A DNA stretch of 64,000 nucleotides, from positions 1,178,001 through 1,242,000 of the forward strand of contig JANUWI010000002.1 of NCBI GenBank assembly GCA_025504975.1, written 5' to 3'. Within the stretch, counting starts at the first letter, position 1. Each line of letters begins with the position of its first letter. The position numbers and the translations under genes were made by a program. The notes beneath the pieces were generated by a model. It was not told the origin of the DNA. It saw only the letters and a list, made by a program, of their open reading frames with translations, and made no database searches. The DNA is from Plenodomus lindquistii (taxonomy: Eukaryota; Ascomycota; Dothideomycetes; Pleosporales; Leptosphaeriaceae). Below, one piece after another: positions 32,730-43,806 of this stretch.

Positions 32730-33578
32730 ATGCCACTCTGCACACTCCACCTCCTCGCCCTTCACCCTACAACACCCCTCCCCACCTTCCTTTCTTCTCT
32801 CAAGTCCTCAACCCTATCACCTTTAGTCGTATCTCGCGTAATCCGCTGGATCATCCTCCCCACCAAGCTCTCAACCGAACACCTGCTCGCCCGCAACATC
32901 GCCTGGACCCTCCTCCTCATCCTCCCAAACACAGACGCCTTACCACAAAATCTCACCACACACATTGCACACCACTGGCACATAACCGCCGGCATCCCCT
33001 CCCGCCTCATCCAAGACTTCTCCACCAAAAACGCCGCGCTCCTGCACCCCGACCCCAAAAGCATACCACCACTAAGCCCAGGCCCCAAAAAAACCACAGA
33101 ATCCGCGCAAAGCCTAGAACTAAGCTCCGAACTCGATGCCTGGATCACTTCGACCGTCGCTCGCGGAACCCCAGAAGACACAGGCGCAGTATCCATGTTC
33201 AACCTCCTCTCCTTCAACCCAGCCATGAAACCCTCATATCTAAAATACGGCGCCGCATTCGCTGAATCCATTGGTTCGCGGCACGGCGGCAACGCGAAAA
33301 TCGTGGGTAACGTTACGAATGTGAATGGGATTGCGGCGACGCCAAAGTCGTTGGCTCCTGCGATTACAACAGAGGGTGCGTTGGGCGGCGAGTGGGATGA
33401 GATTGCTCTGGCGCATTATCCTAGTATTCTGCATTTTAGGGATATGTTGACGAGTGGGGAGTATCAGAGTGTGAATAAGAGGTATAGGGTGCCTAGTTTG
33501 AGGGATACCGCGATTTTGATGACGAGTGAGGTCGGGGTGGAGGAGATGATGAGGGGTGGGGGAGGGGCGAAGCTGTAG
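32730..33578 (+). CDS. DUF1330-like fungal protein
   Basis: The frame opens at a TTG (32694), but the first ATG is 32730, giving 282 residues. The C-terminal half matches the DUF1330/dimeric alpha-beta barrel type: VSMFNLLSFNP, then YLKYGAAFAESIGSRHGG and WDEIALAHYPSILHFRDML, ending RYRVPSLRDTAILMTSE. These small folds often bind each other and occur in oxidoreductase-like or unknown roles. The N-terminal 100 residues are Leu/Pro/Thr-rich and have no clear match. Codon use changes at about 33290 from C-ending to mixed, which may reflect the domain boundary. Confidence 0.75.
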   Translation: MPLCTLHLLALHPTTPLPTFLSSLKSSTLSPLVVSRVIRWIILPTKLSTEHLLARNIAWTLLLILPNTDALPQNLTTHIAHHWHITAGIPSRLIQDFSTKNAALLHPDPKSIPPLSPGPKKTTESAQSLELSSELDAWITSTVARGTPEDTGAVSMFNLLSFNPAMKPSYLKYGAAFAESIGSRHGGNAKIVGNVTNVNGIAATPKSLAPAITTEGALGGEWDEIALAHYPSILHFRDMLTSGEYQSVNKRYRVPSLRDTAILMTSEVGVEEMMRGGGGAKL

Positions 33579-33982
33579 AGGGTAGAGACGTAGATGGTTA
33601 CCGAATGTTTGATGTGGGATATGCTCAGTCATTGCCAGGAAACGTCAATGTATGACTTGTTCGTTGATCCATAAGTAGCTTTTACTATGGTCCAAGATGG
33701 TGGCAAATATAAGTAGATATATCCCGCTCATCATAAGTGCCATGATTCCACTCCTCGTCCACTCATGTCTGAGTCCAGATCACGTCGTTGGTTAAATAGC
33801 CGAAATGAAATATATCCCCAGCCTCAACGGTGCGTCGAATATCATCCCCGCCCCTTTCCATGCTGCTGCGCAAATCCACGACCATGTCGACAGCTCAACA
33901 AGCGCAATTCCGTAAGCGTAGACTCGTCCGTAAAACCACACCCCATCTCTTTCCCCATATCCAAGATACCATCCCCAACATC
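33579..33982. other. Convergent 3' spacer
   Basis: This lies between the DUF1330-like gene and the small zinc-cluster gene. I see nothing else in it. Confidence 0.35.
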
Positions 33983-34891
33983 TCAAGACTCTCCATCAAG
34001 ATCCACGCACAACTCTCTATACGTAACCCGTCCATTCCCCTCCCATCCCCTCCTCCCCATTCCCCTCCCCTGCTCTCCCTCCTTACGTCCCCTCTGCTCC
34101 GCCCCCCAACTCGGCAATACCCAATTCCTCCGATCTTGCTTCTCTTGCCACTCTCGCATCAGCTTCTCCCTAACATTTATCTTCCTCCTCCACAACTCCT
34201 CATCCTCCCCCATAATTTTAAGCAAAACGACATGCCCAACCTCGTCGTGGTGCTCAGATTGAACCATCTCTTCGGGAAACAAGCGGCGTGTAAGGAGGCA
34301 TAAATCTGGTTTGCCGTTTCGCACACAGCGTGTGCAGGATGGTGGGGTGCGGGAGCAGGGGAGGTGGGAGTGTGTGCATTGCAGGCAGGATGTTATGTTG
34401 ACTGCGCGGGGGATGCTGGGGTCTTGGGCTTTGATATCTCGCGCAGAGCTGGCGTCAAAGTGGCCGTTGGGGAGTGCCGATGCAGCGGAAGAGGGAGGAT
34501 CGTAGGAGTTCTCGCTCGCTGGGGGAGTGGGAAGTTGGTCCTGCTGCGGTTTGAACAACGTGACGTGGATGTCTTCTTTACCGTGGATATCAGGTTCGTC
34601 ATTGTCGACACTTGTGATCTCCGATAAATCGTCTGTCAGGTCATCACGGAGCTGTTGCGTCTTCCACGTCGGTGTATCGAAGATACTACGATCTGAGAAT
34701 ATCGTCGAGATTGGCGATGCTTCGTCCTGCACAGATTGAATCGCAGAAACACATTTACGTCGTGGTGGTGTGACTGGAACAGATTCCTCTCCCAGATTTC
34801 CAAGCTCTTGCTGCCGAGCGTTGATCTTGTCGTCGTCACTGTCAATCGTCAAGGTCCGGAGCCAAGTAGTGATATGATCGGGGTGCTCCAT
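33983..34891 (-). CDS. Hypothetical protein with internal C6 zinc-cluster-like motif
   Basis: This is a single-exon gene of 302 residues starting at an ATG. Most of it is polar and acidic (DDLTDDLSEITSVDNDEPD), likely disordered. Near residues 168-197 six cysteines are spaced C-x2-C-x6-C-x6-C-x2-C-x8-C (CLQC...PC...CTRC...LC), compatible with a Zn2Cys6 cluster. The basic residues normally found between the second and third Cys are largely absent (THSHLP). It is followed by a charged helical segment (EELWRRKINVREKLMREWQ). The placement in mid-protein and the lack of a fungal_trans domain are unusual for a regulator. Function unknown; DNA binding is only a possibility. Confidence 0.65.
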   Translation of the reverse strand: MEHPDHITTWLRTLTIDSDDDKINARQQELGNLGEESVPVTPPRRKCVSAIQSVQDEASPISTIFSDRSIFDTPTWKTQQLRDDLTDDLSEITSVDNDEPDIHGKEDIHVTLFKPQQDQLPTPPASENSYDPPSSAASALPNGHFDASSARDIKAQDPSIPRAVNITSCLQCTHSHLPCSRTPPSCTRCVRNGKPDLCLLTRRLFPEEMVQSEHHDEVGHVVLLKIMGEDEELWRRKINVREKLMREWQEKQDRRNWVLPSWGAEQRGRKEGEQGRGMGRRGWEGNGRVTYRELCVDLDGES

Positions 34892-35593
34892 CTTGAGACT
34901 CAGTTGCCCACACAGACTTTGTGTACTTGTTATGAACAGGTAGATAGGAGGGAGACTGACAAATCTGGATTAGAGCTGGAGTTGAAGCTCCGGGTTCAGG
35001 TGAGGCGGGGAAGCCTGCTGTCAACTCACGGTGAAGGCGAGCACACTAGTCGGGCCCTCTAGCGAACTCGACAAGCTGCCTCACCATTTTACAGAGAGGC
35101 GGGGTAGTAAACAGAAGAATCAACATGTGTATGTGCTTGAATCTTGTAGGAGGACTGCGGTGGTGGTTGCTGAGCAGCAGAAGGAGCAGTACAAGCCGCT
35201 GGATGGTGACGGAGATAGTCAATGTATGCCAGTCAGGATGTAGATGGGATGGACTGTAACAGGGCCTTAACTCAGCAAAGAGATTGGATTAGTGTTGATT
35301 TGCGGAATGCCATAGCTGTGGGGTCTGGTGTTGTGATTTGAGAATCGCATGGTCAAGGTGATGAAAGATCACCTATGAGAAGCGGACTTCGAAGACTTGA
35401 GCAACGTACCGAGCGATAAAGACGGCCCGATCATTTGCATGGATGCATGAGTCCAGGAGTGACCAGTCTTCCATTTGATGGCTTTTATTACAATTGTGGC
35501 TAAAGGGCTACGTATCCAAGACCGACGACATTAAGATGTGCTCGCTCAGGGTATAAAGGGTCGCCAAGAATTATATACCGATCAAATCGAACT
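34892..35593. other. Intergenic region
   Basis: This holds the promoter of the small zinc-cluster gene and the 3' flank of YPP1. Short frames here are not protein-like. Confidence 0.35.
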
Positions 35594-38500
35594 TCACAAA
35601 ACAAACCCGCCGGTGGTAACATGCTTCCAGCTTCGCACAGGGTGTGTATCTTCCAGTTCCACACACCACCAAAGGACGTCCTTCGCCTTTCCGATCTGGC
35701 CACTTTCTTCGTATGCTCTTGCGAGCGCAAACCAGGCTTCGGCATAATCCCACCCAGAACCGAGTTTGGTGAGAGTTGACAGCAGACCAAACGCACGATC
35801 GCGCGCGGCAAGTCTGTTGAGTTCTGGAGGGGACAGCTGATTTTCGACGGATGGAGTGTGTGACTTCAGGTGCGGCGTCTTCGAGTGTGTGGTCGATTGC
35901 TCGGCTGGAGGCAGAGTGGTAGATGCACTCAGACCGGTGTGATCTGCTGTCAAAGCTGGCTCGAGAGGTATCACTTCGCGATATATGTCCAAAAGAATGT
36001 TTGACAAGCCGACGATGGCTTCAGGGTGGTCGGGGTGGTGCAGCAAAGCGCGTTCGAACTCTCCGCGGGCTAGGTGCTTGTGGGATTGGGCTACAAGCAG
36101 TTCGCCACGCTGTATACAATGTCAGTCTTTGAACATCGTATGAGATAAAAGTACTTACCGCAGTGTAAGCATCGGCCCACAGCTCCTCGACACTCTTGCC
36201 GCCTCCCCACCCCTTCTCTGCCAGCGCCTTTGCTGTTGACGCCTCCAGTGAGGCTTCAGCCTCAAAAGCTTCGACCAGCTTCAGTGCTTCTGCAACGGCC
36301 TCTCTAGCATCCGAGAACATCTGTGCTCGGGTATATAGACCCGAGATGAAAATCCATATACTGACAAGTAGTGAGACCTTCTGCCGTCGCTCTTGAAGTT
36401 TGGAAAAATGAGGATCCACAGGGACAAAGTCGGGATGCGGCAATCTTGATGGTAGTCGAATATCCTGTCGGGGCGGATCAGATTGCATCAAGGGAGGTGA
36501 CGCGTGAGGTAAGTTGTGTGGTATAGGCCGCAGCGGCCTGTCGCTACTTTCAACAGACTTTCTAGATGTGCTCGCGTTGGACGATCGTCGTGGGGATTTG
36601 GTGTTACTAGGTGACTGGACATTTGTTCCATTGACGGTCGTTTCTGGAAGAGGAGGCACTTCGGGCGGCTGGTCCGCGTCCGTGACTGATGAGCGACGTG
36701 CACTAGAGCCGCGCTTCTGGATTTTACTTCCGCTGCGACCGAGAGCTGCTTTGCCCTCCTCATGCTTGTGGTGATGGAATAGGTGGTGACGATGGTGACC
36801 ATTGTTTTGACCTTTTTCGCCATCTTCAGTCACCTGAATCGCTGGGGGCGCGCCTTGTTGAGCGGCAACGCCCGAGCTTTTGGTGCTCATAACGGATGAG
36901 TTCCTGGCATCTGGTCCTTGCGGTGAAGCTTTGACAGAACCTCGTCCACGGAAGATACTGCCTCGTACTGTGCCTGCGGAACTTTTTGGTGGTAACAGGG
37001 CTGCAGGAGGTTGCAACTTCGCCGGTTCTTGGGAAGGATCTCCGAACAGTCTGCCGTATAGCGCGAGAAGTTCATCGCAACCGTCCACGGCTGCGAGTGC
37101 GCCGTCAGTCACTTCAATAAGTGCTAGCTGCGTCTTTTTGATTTGCAGTATACTGGTCTTCTCGTATCGCTCCATGCGATCAACGATCCCCGAATCAGAG
37201 ACATCCTTGCCTGTGACTTCGTTCAGATGCTCGCTCCGGAAAGAACCCGAATTCTCTTTGCCAAAGAGAATGGCAGGGTCGCCGAACTGCTCGAAAGCTG
37301 CCTCGCAAGCTTTCTCCGCAGCGGTGTAATCGGATCGAGAGGTCAGGAGCAAGGCAAGCAAATGCCACATCGGAATCAACTTTCGCTCTCGGCCGAACTC
37401 CGTGACTATGCCATCGGACAAGACACCGTCAGTCGTGACTGTTGTAGTAGCTCTTGGTGCCTGGGTGAGAGCACGCTTAGCGGCTTTGATCGCTCCTGGG
37501 ATATCTCTGGTTTCAGCAAGCACAAGCGCTAAAGCATAGAGAGCTTCCAGATTGTTCGTTTCCCCAAGATTTTGAGCCAGCGATTTACGTAGGTACTGCA
37601 CCGCTTTGGCTTGTATGCTCGCCCGCGCTTCGACTTCGTAAGTGAACCGTGCCCAGTGCGCTTGACTCACGCCAATCGCATAATAGGCCGCTGCCAGGGC
37701 TGAGTGCTCAATCAACGTTTCAATTGACGTGGCAGAGCCAGCATCGGATGTGGACTGAATATGATTCGTTTGCTCCAGCCATCTCTCAATGTAGTGTCCA
37801 ATCTCGAGAGCCTTCTCCGCCTCTTTCCTACCCCCGAATCGACATAGCATTCGAATGGCCTCTGCAGAGGTCCGCAACACAGTACTGTCGTCATCAATGT
37901 GCCCGTCTTCTTCTCCAGATTTTTCGGTCCGGTCTTTTCCACGGGTGATGATGACGACATAGGAGTCGTACGCTTTGAAGGCTAGATCAAATTCAGCAAG
38001 CGATGCATGAATGATAAACAGGTGTCGCAGGATCTGAGTGGAGTGGAAAGACTTTGTAGCTGCTCGATATAGGATCTAAAACGTCGTTAGCTCTAGATAG
38101 TTCAGAGGTCACTGAATGGGAACCAACATCGAGAACGCTTCGCCCGATGCCCTCCTTTCCTCCTTCTCCTAGGTCGCTGTCATCCCACGTTGGCCCACAC
38201 AAGAGACGCCAATTGTCCATGACAGAATCTACCCATGTCTCTATCTCATGATTGGTCTCGCTTGCTTTTGGAAATTGTGTTTCCTTGATCAGCAGATTCT
38301 CATAGATGGTCTCGACTCTCTTCAGCTCGGCTCGTTGCCTCAAGCGTATACTCGACTGGCTGTAAAGTGCCGATTTCTCTTGTGTAGTAGGCGTCGAATC
38401 GGGTTCATAAGGAAGATCGTGGCGTAGTATAGTGGAGAGTGTGTCGTAGTATGATTTCCACGCTGATCGACGGTTGTGTGCCGAGCTCAATCCTTCAGAT

Positions 38501-39449
38501 GCTCCGCTCTTTGCCGTAGCATCCCAATGTCTCGCCCAGTGACGGTAGGTGCGCAGCGCCTCAGGAGGGTCGACGTACGTGCCCGTGCTGGAGGATTGAT
38601 CCGACAGATGGCAGAGTCGAACAAGGGCATGCTCACTCCACATCTTGAACTGCGTCGACTCGGTACTCGGGGTGGTTGCTGTCGCTAACCAGGGTACTAT
38701 AGAAGAGTAGGTCGTGACTGCCTCTTCGGTAGCTCCAGTCTTTTCGAGAGCGGAACCTGCACCAAATCAGTCTTCAGGCACGTGGTATCCAGGCAAGTCA
38801 CAGCCGCACCTCTGAGGAAGGCGCCCTTGACGAGGCAAACACGGGACCAGCCACTCAGTGTCGCCGCTTCCGCCGACAATTGGGACGCAACTGCCCCAAA
38901 GTCTTTTGGAAGGCGCGCTACGGCAAGCCCCGGCTCGTCGAGTACGTAGTGCAGCCATCCCAGGCAGACCGTGGCCTGGAACGCGTCTTGTGCGTGGCTG
39001 TCCGTCTCTTCAATGGCGGTGAGCAAGGTTGGGACGACCTGCGACAGGCCTGTAGATGCAGTCGACGAGGCGGTCGAGGGTCGCTGGGCGCTGTACGCAG
39101 CTATTTGGGCCTCGGACCGTGCTGTGAGGGTAAGGTCTGGCCCGGCGGTTAGCTACAGGCCCCGTTGTGTTTGCCCACGGGAGGCTGACATTTGCGGTGC
39201 GGCGCATGTTTGTCCACCTTTCTGCACAGCTCGGGGACGTCGCTCCATCGCCCGGCGCATCGTGCCTCGTCCAGCTGCTGCAGATAGCGGTGGGCCTTTT
39301 CGTTCTCGGGAGGGTTCTGGGGGAGGGTAAGCTGCCATAGGGACCGATGCGGGCAATGACGTTGTCCAGGATGCTCGTCGAGTTGGAGCGCAACACAAAC
39401 ATGGACCAAACATGCATCGACTTGAGAGGAGACTCGGACCTACCACCAT
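35594..39449 (-). CDS. YPP1: Ypp1/TTC7-type TPR protein (PI4-kinase scaffold, cargo transport)
   Basis: I join 39444-39449, 39190-39316, 38810-39136, 38128-38756, 36159-38075 and 35594-36109 to 1173 residues. The protein is an all-helical TPR array: RYLQQLDEARCAGRWSDVP at the start, LTLTARSEAQIAAYSA, ILYRAATKSFHSTQILRHLF in the middle, and the C-terminal HHPDHPEAIVGLSNILLDIY and WYFALA-like repeats. A Ser/Lys-rich insert (about residues 650-800) is disordered. This is the pattern of fungal Ypp1/TTC7, which with Efr3 anchors the PI4-kinase Stt4 at the plasma membrane. The 5' end is the weak point: the two-codon first exon (ATGGTG) plus a 127-bp intron is my best model; otherwise the ATG at 39409 gives a longer N-terminus. 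The gene is divergent from RIX1. Confidence 0.82.
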
Positions 39450-39738
39450 TGTGTTAAGGATACTGGCGTGAGCGCTAGACAGGGTCGCAAGGCGCCAAAA
39501 GTCATGTTCGAGAAGCAATACTGAATGCGACGAGGCCTGCCATGGGCTAACACATGCCGCAGAGTGTCTGCGTGTACGGGCCCGGCTCATTGGCGCATCC
39601 CGGTCGTTTTGGCGCCGTGCGGCCCGACCGAATCTCCGCCGCGGTCAACTTTTTTGGGTGCACCGTCCATCGACACCAAACAGCCCGCGACGGCAGGAAT
39701 TGGTTGTTGAAAGTGACCAAGGGAGAGGCCGTGGCACC
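39450..39738. promoter_or_regulatory. Compact bidirectional promoter of YPP1 and RIX1
   Basis: Only 289 bp separate the divergent start codons of YPP1 and RIX1. Both promoters must overlap here. No clear TATA box is visible, as is common for housekeeping genes. Confidence 0.5.
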
Positions 39739-42144
39739 ATGGCACCCACAACTACCGAGCTGTCGACACTCAAGGCTCTCACATTCCGCATATCTTCTAC
39801 GCCTACCTCACAACTTCCCCAACACGTGCCAGCCATCGCAGCATCCTTGGCCAACTGCAAAACACTTCTCTCCTCGACTCAGGCTTCCGGTGCCAAAGCC
39901 TCCTCAGAAGCCTCAGTTGCGGTCCATAAGTTTCGGACTTTGATTTCGACTCTACTCCAAGATCGTACTGTGCAAGGAAGATGGTCTGCCATTGTTCTTG
40001 TCAAAGCGACCATTGAGGTGGGAGGCTGGGAGACGCTGCAGAAGTCCCTTCCATGGGTCCGTGGACTACTTGGATTCCTCAGCAAGCCAGATCCGCCCTC
40101 TTCGAAGAAGTTGTGCATCATCACATTGTCCCGCATCTTCCTTCTCACAAGAGAGTATCCGACTCTTGTTCGTGAAATCACTACACCCTCGCTACCAGCA
40201 TTTGTCCAGGCCGCTTTGCAAATCGCCAACTCGACAGTGTCCTCCACTCTGTTGCAGACCATCCTTGAGAGCTTCAACGAACTTCTACCACGCCATCCTA
40301 CCATTTTCCGCTCGTATCTCAAACAGATCCAGCCGCTTTTGGCTCAATTAATTGCACCGACACCCTCTAGCAAGCTCAGCAAGGAACAAACCCCTGGACT
40401 GCGAAGTGGAATCACCTCAGGAATAGTGTCGGCTGCGCGTCAGATCTACGTTCAAATTCCCTCGTGCGCACCTAAAGGTGCCTCAAGTGAAGAGTGGGGT
40501 AAATCTGTCAAGGCCATAATCAACGATGTTCACAAGACAGCAGATAAAGTCTTTCGGGCCGTCCTGGAAGATTGGGAATCTACGATACGAGAAGCAACCG
40601 CTACTAATGCCCACACTCTGGACGATGAGGTTCAGGATCTCGGAACCGACAGCACCGACTTGACCCCTTGGTTGGGCATCTTCGCAGGAAGTGAGCGACT
40701 GACGGGCCTTTTGCGAGTCCTGAAACAGTATCTCGAGAGTCCCACAGCTGGTTCGATATACCTTAATATTGGCACGATCATGGATCTCATAACGAGGATG
40801 CTGTCACTCACTATACCAGCAGTGGGAGGCAAATCGTTCCAGAACACAGTAAGGTTCAACAACCAAGCGAGTAAAGAAGAGCGCGAAAACTTGTGGCTAT
40901 TGCTACCAGATGTGCACGTCGCAACCATCGAAGTGCTATTGGCGCTTGCACATCGATCTCAAGCAAGCACATTGGCACTCGACTCTGCTATCATCGATCA
41001 GATGGTCTGGGTTTTTGGGTCCGAGAAGGATAACAACCAGATCAGGACTGCTTGCTACTTAGCCGTGGCAGAATTGCTTGAACGGTCTGGGCTGGCTTTG
41101 CACAAGGCGACAATTGACTCACTAGTCCCACTTGTCCGTTCTTGTTGCGATGATCTATTGCCTTCTGAGCTGGCTGATGGGCCAGCAAAGCAGACCCCCG
41201 GTCAGGCCAAAGCCAATGGAAACAGTCAGCCACAGAATACGTCAAACGCGGACACGTTCCTCGGTGCATCCAAAGTAATGGCAGATTCCAGAGTGGGGTT
41301 CCTGGGCTTGAGACAAGCAGCACACGCTCTTTTACCAGCGCTACTCACCAACATTCGTGCCCAGTATTTCTCGGACTCACTGCGAGCACGATTGGACCGA
41401 ACCGCTATCCTGATCCAACACAAAGACGCCATGGTGGCCAGCGTCCTGAATCCGCCTCCGAGTAAGAAGTTCGGAAAACCAGCTGCGAGTATCTTGCCTC
41501 TAATGGCGCGATCGTTCCCCAAGGAGAAAGACGTTGAAGGCATGCTAAGGCCTAGAATGCCAGTCATTCGTTTGGGTGGCCAGGATCTTGAAACGGAAGA
41601 GGAGGCTGACGATATGGAGGCAGAGGATGGAGAGAACGACGAAGAGGGAGACGAAAATGCGGACGCCGAAAGTTCGGAACAGCCAAACGAGTCCTTTGTG
41701 GGTCATGAGCTGGATCATCTGTTGGAGTCTGCTGGCCGAACTAGGCAGGTACCCAAAGATTCCACTATCACAGAGGTGACCGAGGCTGAGCCCAGCGCTG
41801 TACAAATGCAGCAAGGTGTCATTGATTGGTCTGCCAGTGCGCAGAAATCTGACGTCGTCGTACCAGAGCCATCGCACTTCAGTGACACAGCGAAACGGTA
41901 CCTGGGCGATGAAGCGCCGTTGTCGCCTTCCAAACGGGCAAGGATGGCCGGAGACCGGTCTGCCAACGCGGGTCCGGATCTAGAGCCAGTCGCTGGTTCG
42001 TTTGTACCCGCCACTTCTGACTTCACAGTCACCAGCACAGCCTCTGTTATTCCTGAACTGCCAGAGCCTAGCGATATCGACAGCGATGACGACGAGGTTG
42101 GAACGCTGGTATTGGGACAAGACACCGATGATGAGTCGGATTAG
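39739..42144 (+). CDS. RIX1: Pre-rRNA-processing protein Rix1 (PELP1 homologue)
   Basis: This is a single-exon gene. The open frame begins at 39658, but the ATG at 39739 fits the family start (MAPTTTELSTLKALTFRISS) and gives 801 residues. The N-terminal 450 residues are armadillo-like helices with the Rix1 signature QGRWSAIVLVKATIEVGGWE and LLGFLSKPDPPSSKKLCIITLSRIF-type segments. The C-terminal quarter is acidic (EEEADDMEAEDGENDEEGDE) and holds a basic nuclear signal (SPSKRARM). Rix1 works with Ipi1 and Ipi3 in the nucleus to remove ITS2 from pre-60S particles and to license their export. The gene is divergent from YPP1. Confidence 0.93.
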   Translation: MAPTTTELSTLKALTFRISSTPTSQLPQHVPAIAASLANCKTLLSSTQASGAKASSEASVAVHKFRTLISTLLQDRTVQGRWSAIVLVKATIEVGGWETLQKSLPWVRGLLGFLSKPDPPSSKKLCIITLSRIFLLTREYPTLVREITTPSLPAFVQAALQIANSTVSSTLLQTILESFNELLPRHPTIFRSYLKQIQPLLAQLIAPTPSSKLSKEQTPGLRSGITSGIVSAARQIYVQIPSCAPKGASSEEWGKSVKAIINDVHKTADKVFRAVLEDWESTIREATATNAHTLDDEVQDLGTDSTDLTPWLGIFAGSERLTGLLRVLKQYLESPTAGSIYLNIGTIMDLITRMLSLTIPAVGGKSFQNTVRFNNQASKEERENLWLLLPDVHVATIEVLLALAHRSQASTLALDSAIIDQMVWVFGSEKDNNQIRTACYLAVAELLERSGLALHKATIDSLVPLVRSCCDDLLPSELADGPAKQTPGQAKANGNSQPQNTSNADTFLGASKVMADSRVGFLGLRQAAHALLPALLTNIRAQYFSDSLRARLDRTAILIQHKDAMVASVLNPPPSKKFGKPAASILPLMARSFPKEKDVEGMLRPRMPVIRLGGQDLETEEEADDMEAEDGENDEEGDENADAESSEQPNESFVGHELDHLLESAGRTRQVPKDSTITEVTEAEPSAVQMQQGVIDWSASAQKSDVVVPEPSHFSDTAKRYLGDEAPLSPSKRARMAGDRSANAGPDLEPVAGSFVPATSDFTVTSTASVIPELPEPSDIDSDDDEVGTLVLGQDTDDESD

Positions 42145-42449
42145 TACTCCAGTATGAGCCTGGACCTAGTATGATTGTAACAATCGATGATGAGAGGTGA
42201 AAGCAAACCCTCGCACGCACACAGACATGCATTATGTGACCTCGTTTCCTGCCTTTTTTTTATTCGGGCCATTTTTGCGCGCCGGTTCTTCACACAGTGA
42301 TCCACTTCTCGTCTCAATCCGCAGTTTAACAGACGTGGCCAGCCGCCGTTCGGGGCGTGATTTTTACCAATACGCAGCCACTACGCCGCCCATCTTGCAC
42401 CTTGGACAAAAGCTTCAACGGCTACACTAGGGAAAGTCTAGACTCAGGC
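42145..42449. other. Short intergenic spacer
   Basis: This tandem spacer holds the 3' end of RIX1 and the promoter of the next gene. It includes a T-run near 42256. Nothing else is seen. Confidence 0.35.
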
Positions 42450-43313
42450 ATGCCACCGGCGCAATACCCGTGGGATTCTCATCAACAAGCCGCCGTGCAC
42501 TCCACCGAGATCCCCGACTCGCAACGCCATCCCACAGGTCTCACGCACTACCGCCAGATTCTCGACGAACAACGAACCTACCCCAAAATCTGCACCTCCT
42601 TTATCAAGGAATACCGACATGAAGGCAAAGACCACGCAATATCTACCCATAACACCACCCTAGACCTCGACTCCCCCTCCTCCTCCACCCGCACCAGCGC
42701 TCCAGACCGAACAGTAGACTACACCACACGACCCCGCCCACCGCACTCACACTCCTCTTACAAAAGCGCAATCTACCACGCCACCACACCCAACACCGCC
42801 GTATGCTTGGCAATCATACGCATCGCAGAGAAAAATTTGCCCTCCATCGACTTCACCTCTGCACTCATTCACCTTCCCAACCTTGCGCCCTCGGACCCTC
42901 TCCCAGCATTGCCTCACGGCACATTCACCGGCGATATCCCCTTTTCGGCCCTCGATACGGATGTTGACATCACCATAGCCTTTCTTCCCGAATTCTATTC
43001 CGATAATAGACACGCACTGGGCTTCTACGTCTTGTTGCCTGGCATCGCGGAGCCGACCAGGAATCGCATTACGAGCTGTGTGTCTACGCCATGTACTACA
43101 CAAGACTTGGAGGATTGGGATATGGTGATTTACTCAGATGGTAGGGAGGGTGAGGGAATGCATGGAATGGAGGCGGTGGGAGTAGAAGGCGGAAGGTGGG
43201 TAGATCCAGATAGCGTGGAAGATGGCTATCTATGGAGGACGGCGTGGTGGGTTTTGGAGAGGTGGGAAAAGAGGCTTGCTAAGACGGAAGAAAAGTCGAT
43301 AGAGGATGTGTGA
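42450..43313 (+). CDS. Hypothetical protein
   Basis: The frame opens at a GTG (42357); the first ATG is at 42450 and gives 287 residues. I recognise no domain. The N-terminal third is polar and Ser/Thr/Pro-rich (DSPSSSTRTSAPDRTVDYTTR). The middle contains strand-like segments (TAVCLAIIRIAEKNLPSIDF, DVDITIAFLPEFYSDNRHAL, FYVLLPGIA) and the C-terminus ends in a Trp-rich helix (YLWRTAWWVLERWEKRLA). The continuous frame and the regular composition of the last 180 residues support a real gene. There is no signal peptide or membrane segment. The function cannot be inferred. Confidence 0.55.
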   Translation: MPPAQYPWDSHQQAAVHSTEIPDSQRHPTGLTHYRQILDEQRTYPKICTSFIKEYRHEGKDHAISTHNTTLDLDSPSSSTRTSAPDRTVDYTTRPRPPHSHSSYKSAIYHATTPNTAVCLAIIRIAEKNLPSIDFTSALIHLPNLAPSDPLPALPHGTFTGDIPFSALDTDVDITIAFLPEFYSDNRHALGFYVLLPGIAEPTRNRITSCVSTPCTTQDLEDWDMVIYSDGREGEGMHGMEAVGVEGGRWVDPDSVEDGYLWRTAWWVLERWEKRLAKTEEKSIEDV

Positions 43314-43806
43314 CTTTGATCCACGGCACGACGTGGGATGCGCGAGGTTGAAGACGGGATACGATGTCGAAGTGTACCGTCTTGATACCTGATGTACTGC
43401 GCATAGACCAACGCTCAGCTGCTGTTGCATAGACGCAATCATAGCCCAATCTGATGTATGTTTTCTCAAGGCAGCGTAAAACTTCATGATAGAGTGCTCG
43501 CCCTAATCGGGCGTTTGTGGTTTGCTAGGGTGGAATAAAACTGGGCTCCAGCTCGTTCGATAGTTTAGTCTCCTCCTAGTGAATTCGACTCCCCACGACT
43601 GAGAGGTACCAAGTCTTAGTGAGGCACAACGTGGGGGCGGAGTCGAGTGTGTCGTATAGCCGTTCACCTTCCTCATGAACTTTTCGCGTAGTGATGGTGA
43701 AAGTGAGAGACCACTGCTTCTGCGCGAGGCCTCCACCCATAAAACCACTACCTAGCCAGACCCCTCTCGATCACACAATCTCGCGCACTCGCGAACACTC
43801 GCAGTC
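43314..43806. other. Intergenic region
   Basis: This holds the promoter of the F-box-like gene and the 3' flank of the hypothetical gene. No gene is seen. Confidence 0.35.

Noticed and set aside
28892..39449. Idea of a secondary-metabolite or defence gene cluster
   Set aside because: VPS45, YPP1, RIX1 and similar genes are housekeeping; no PKS, NRPS, terpene cyclase, transporter or defence module is present anywhere in the window.
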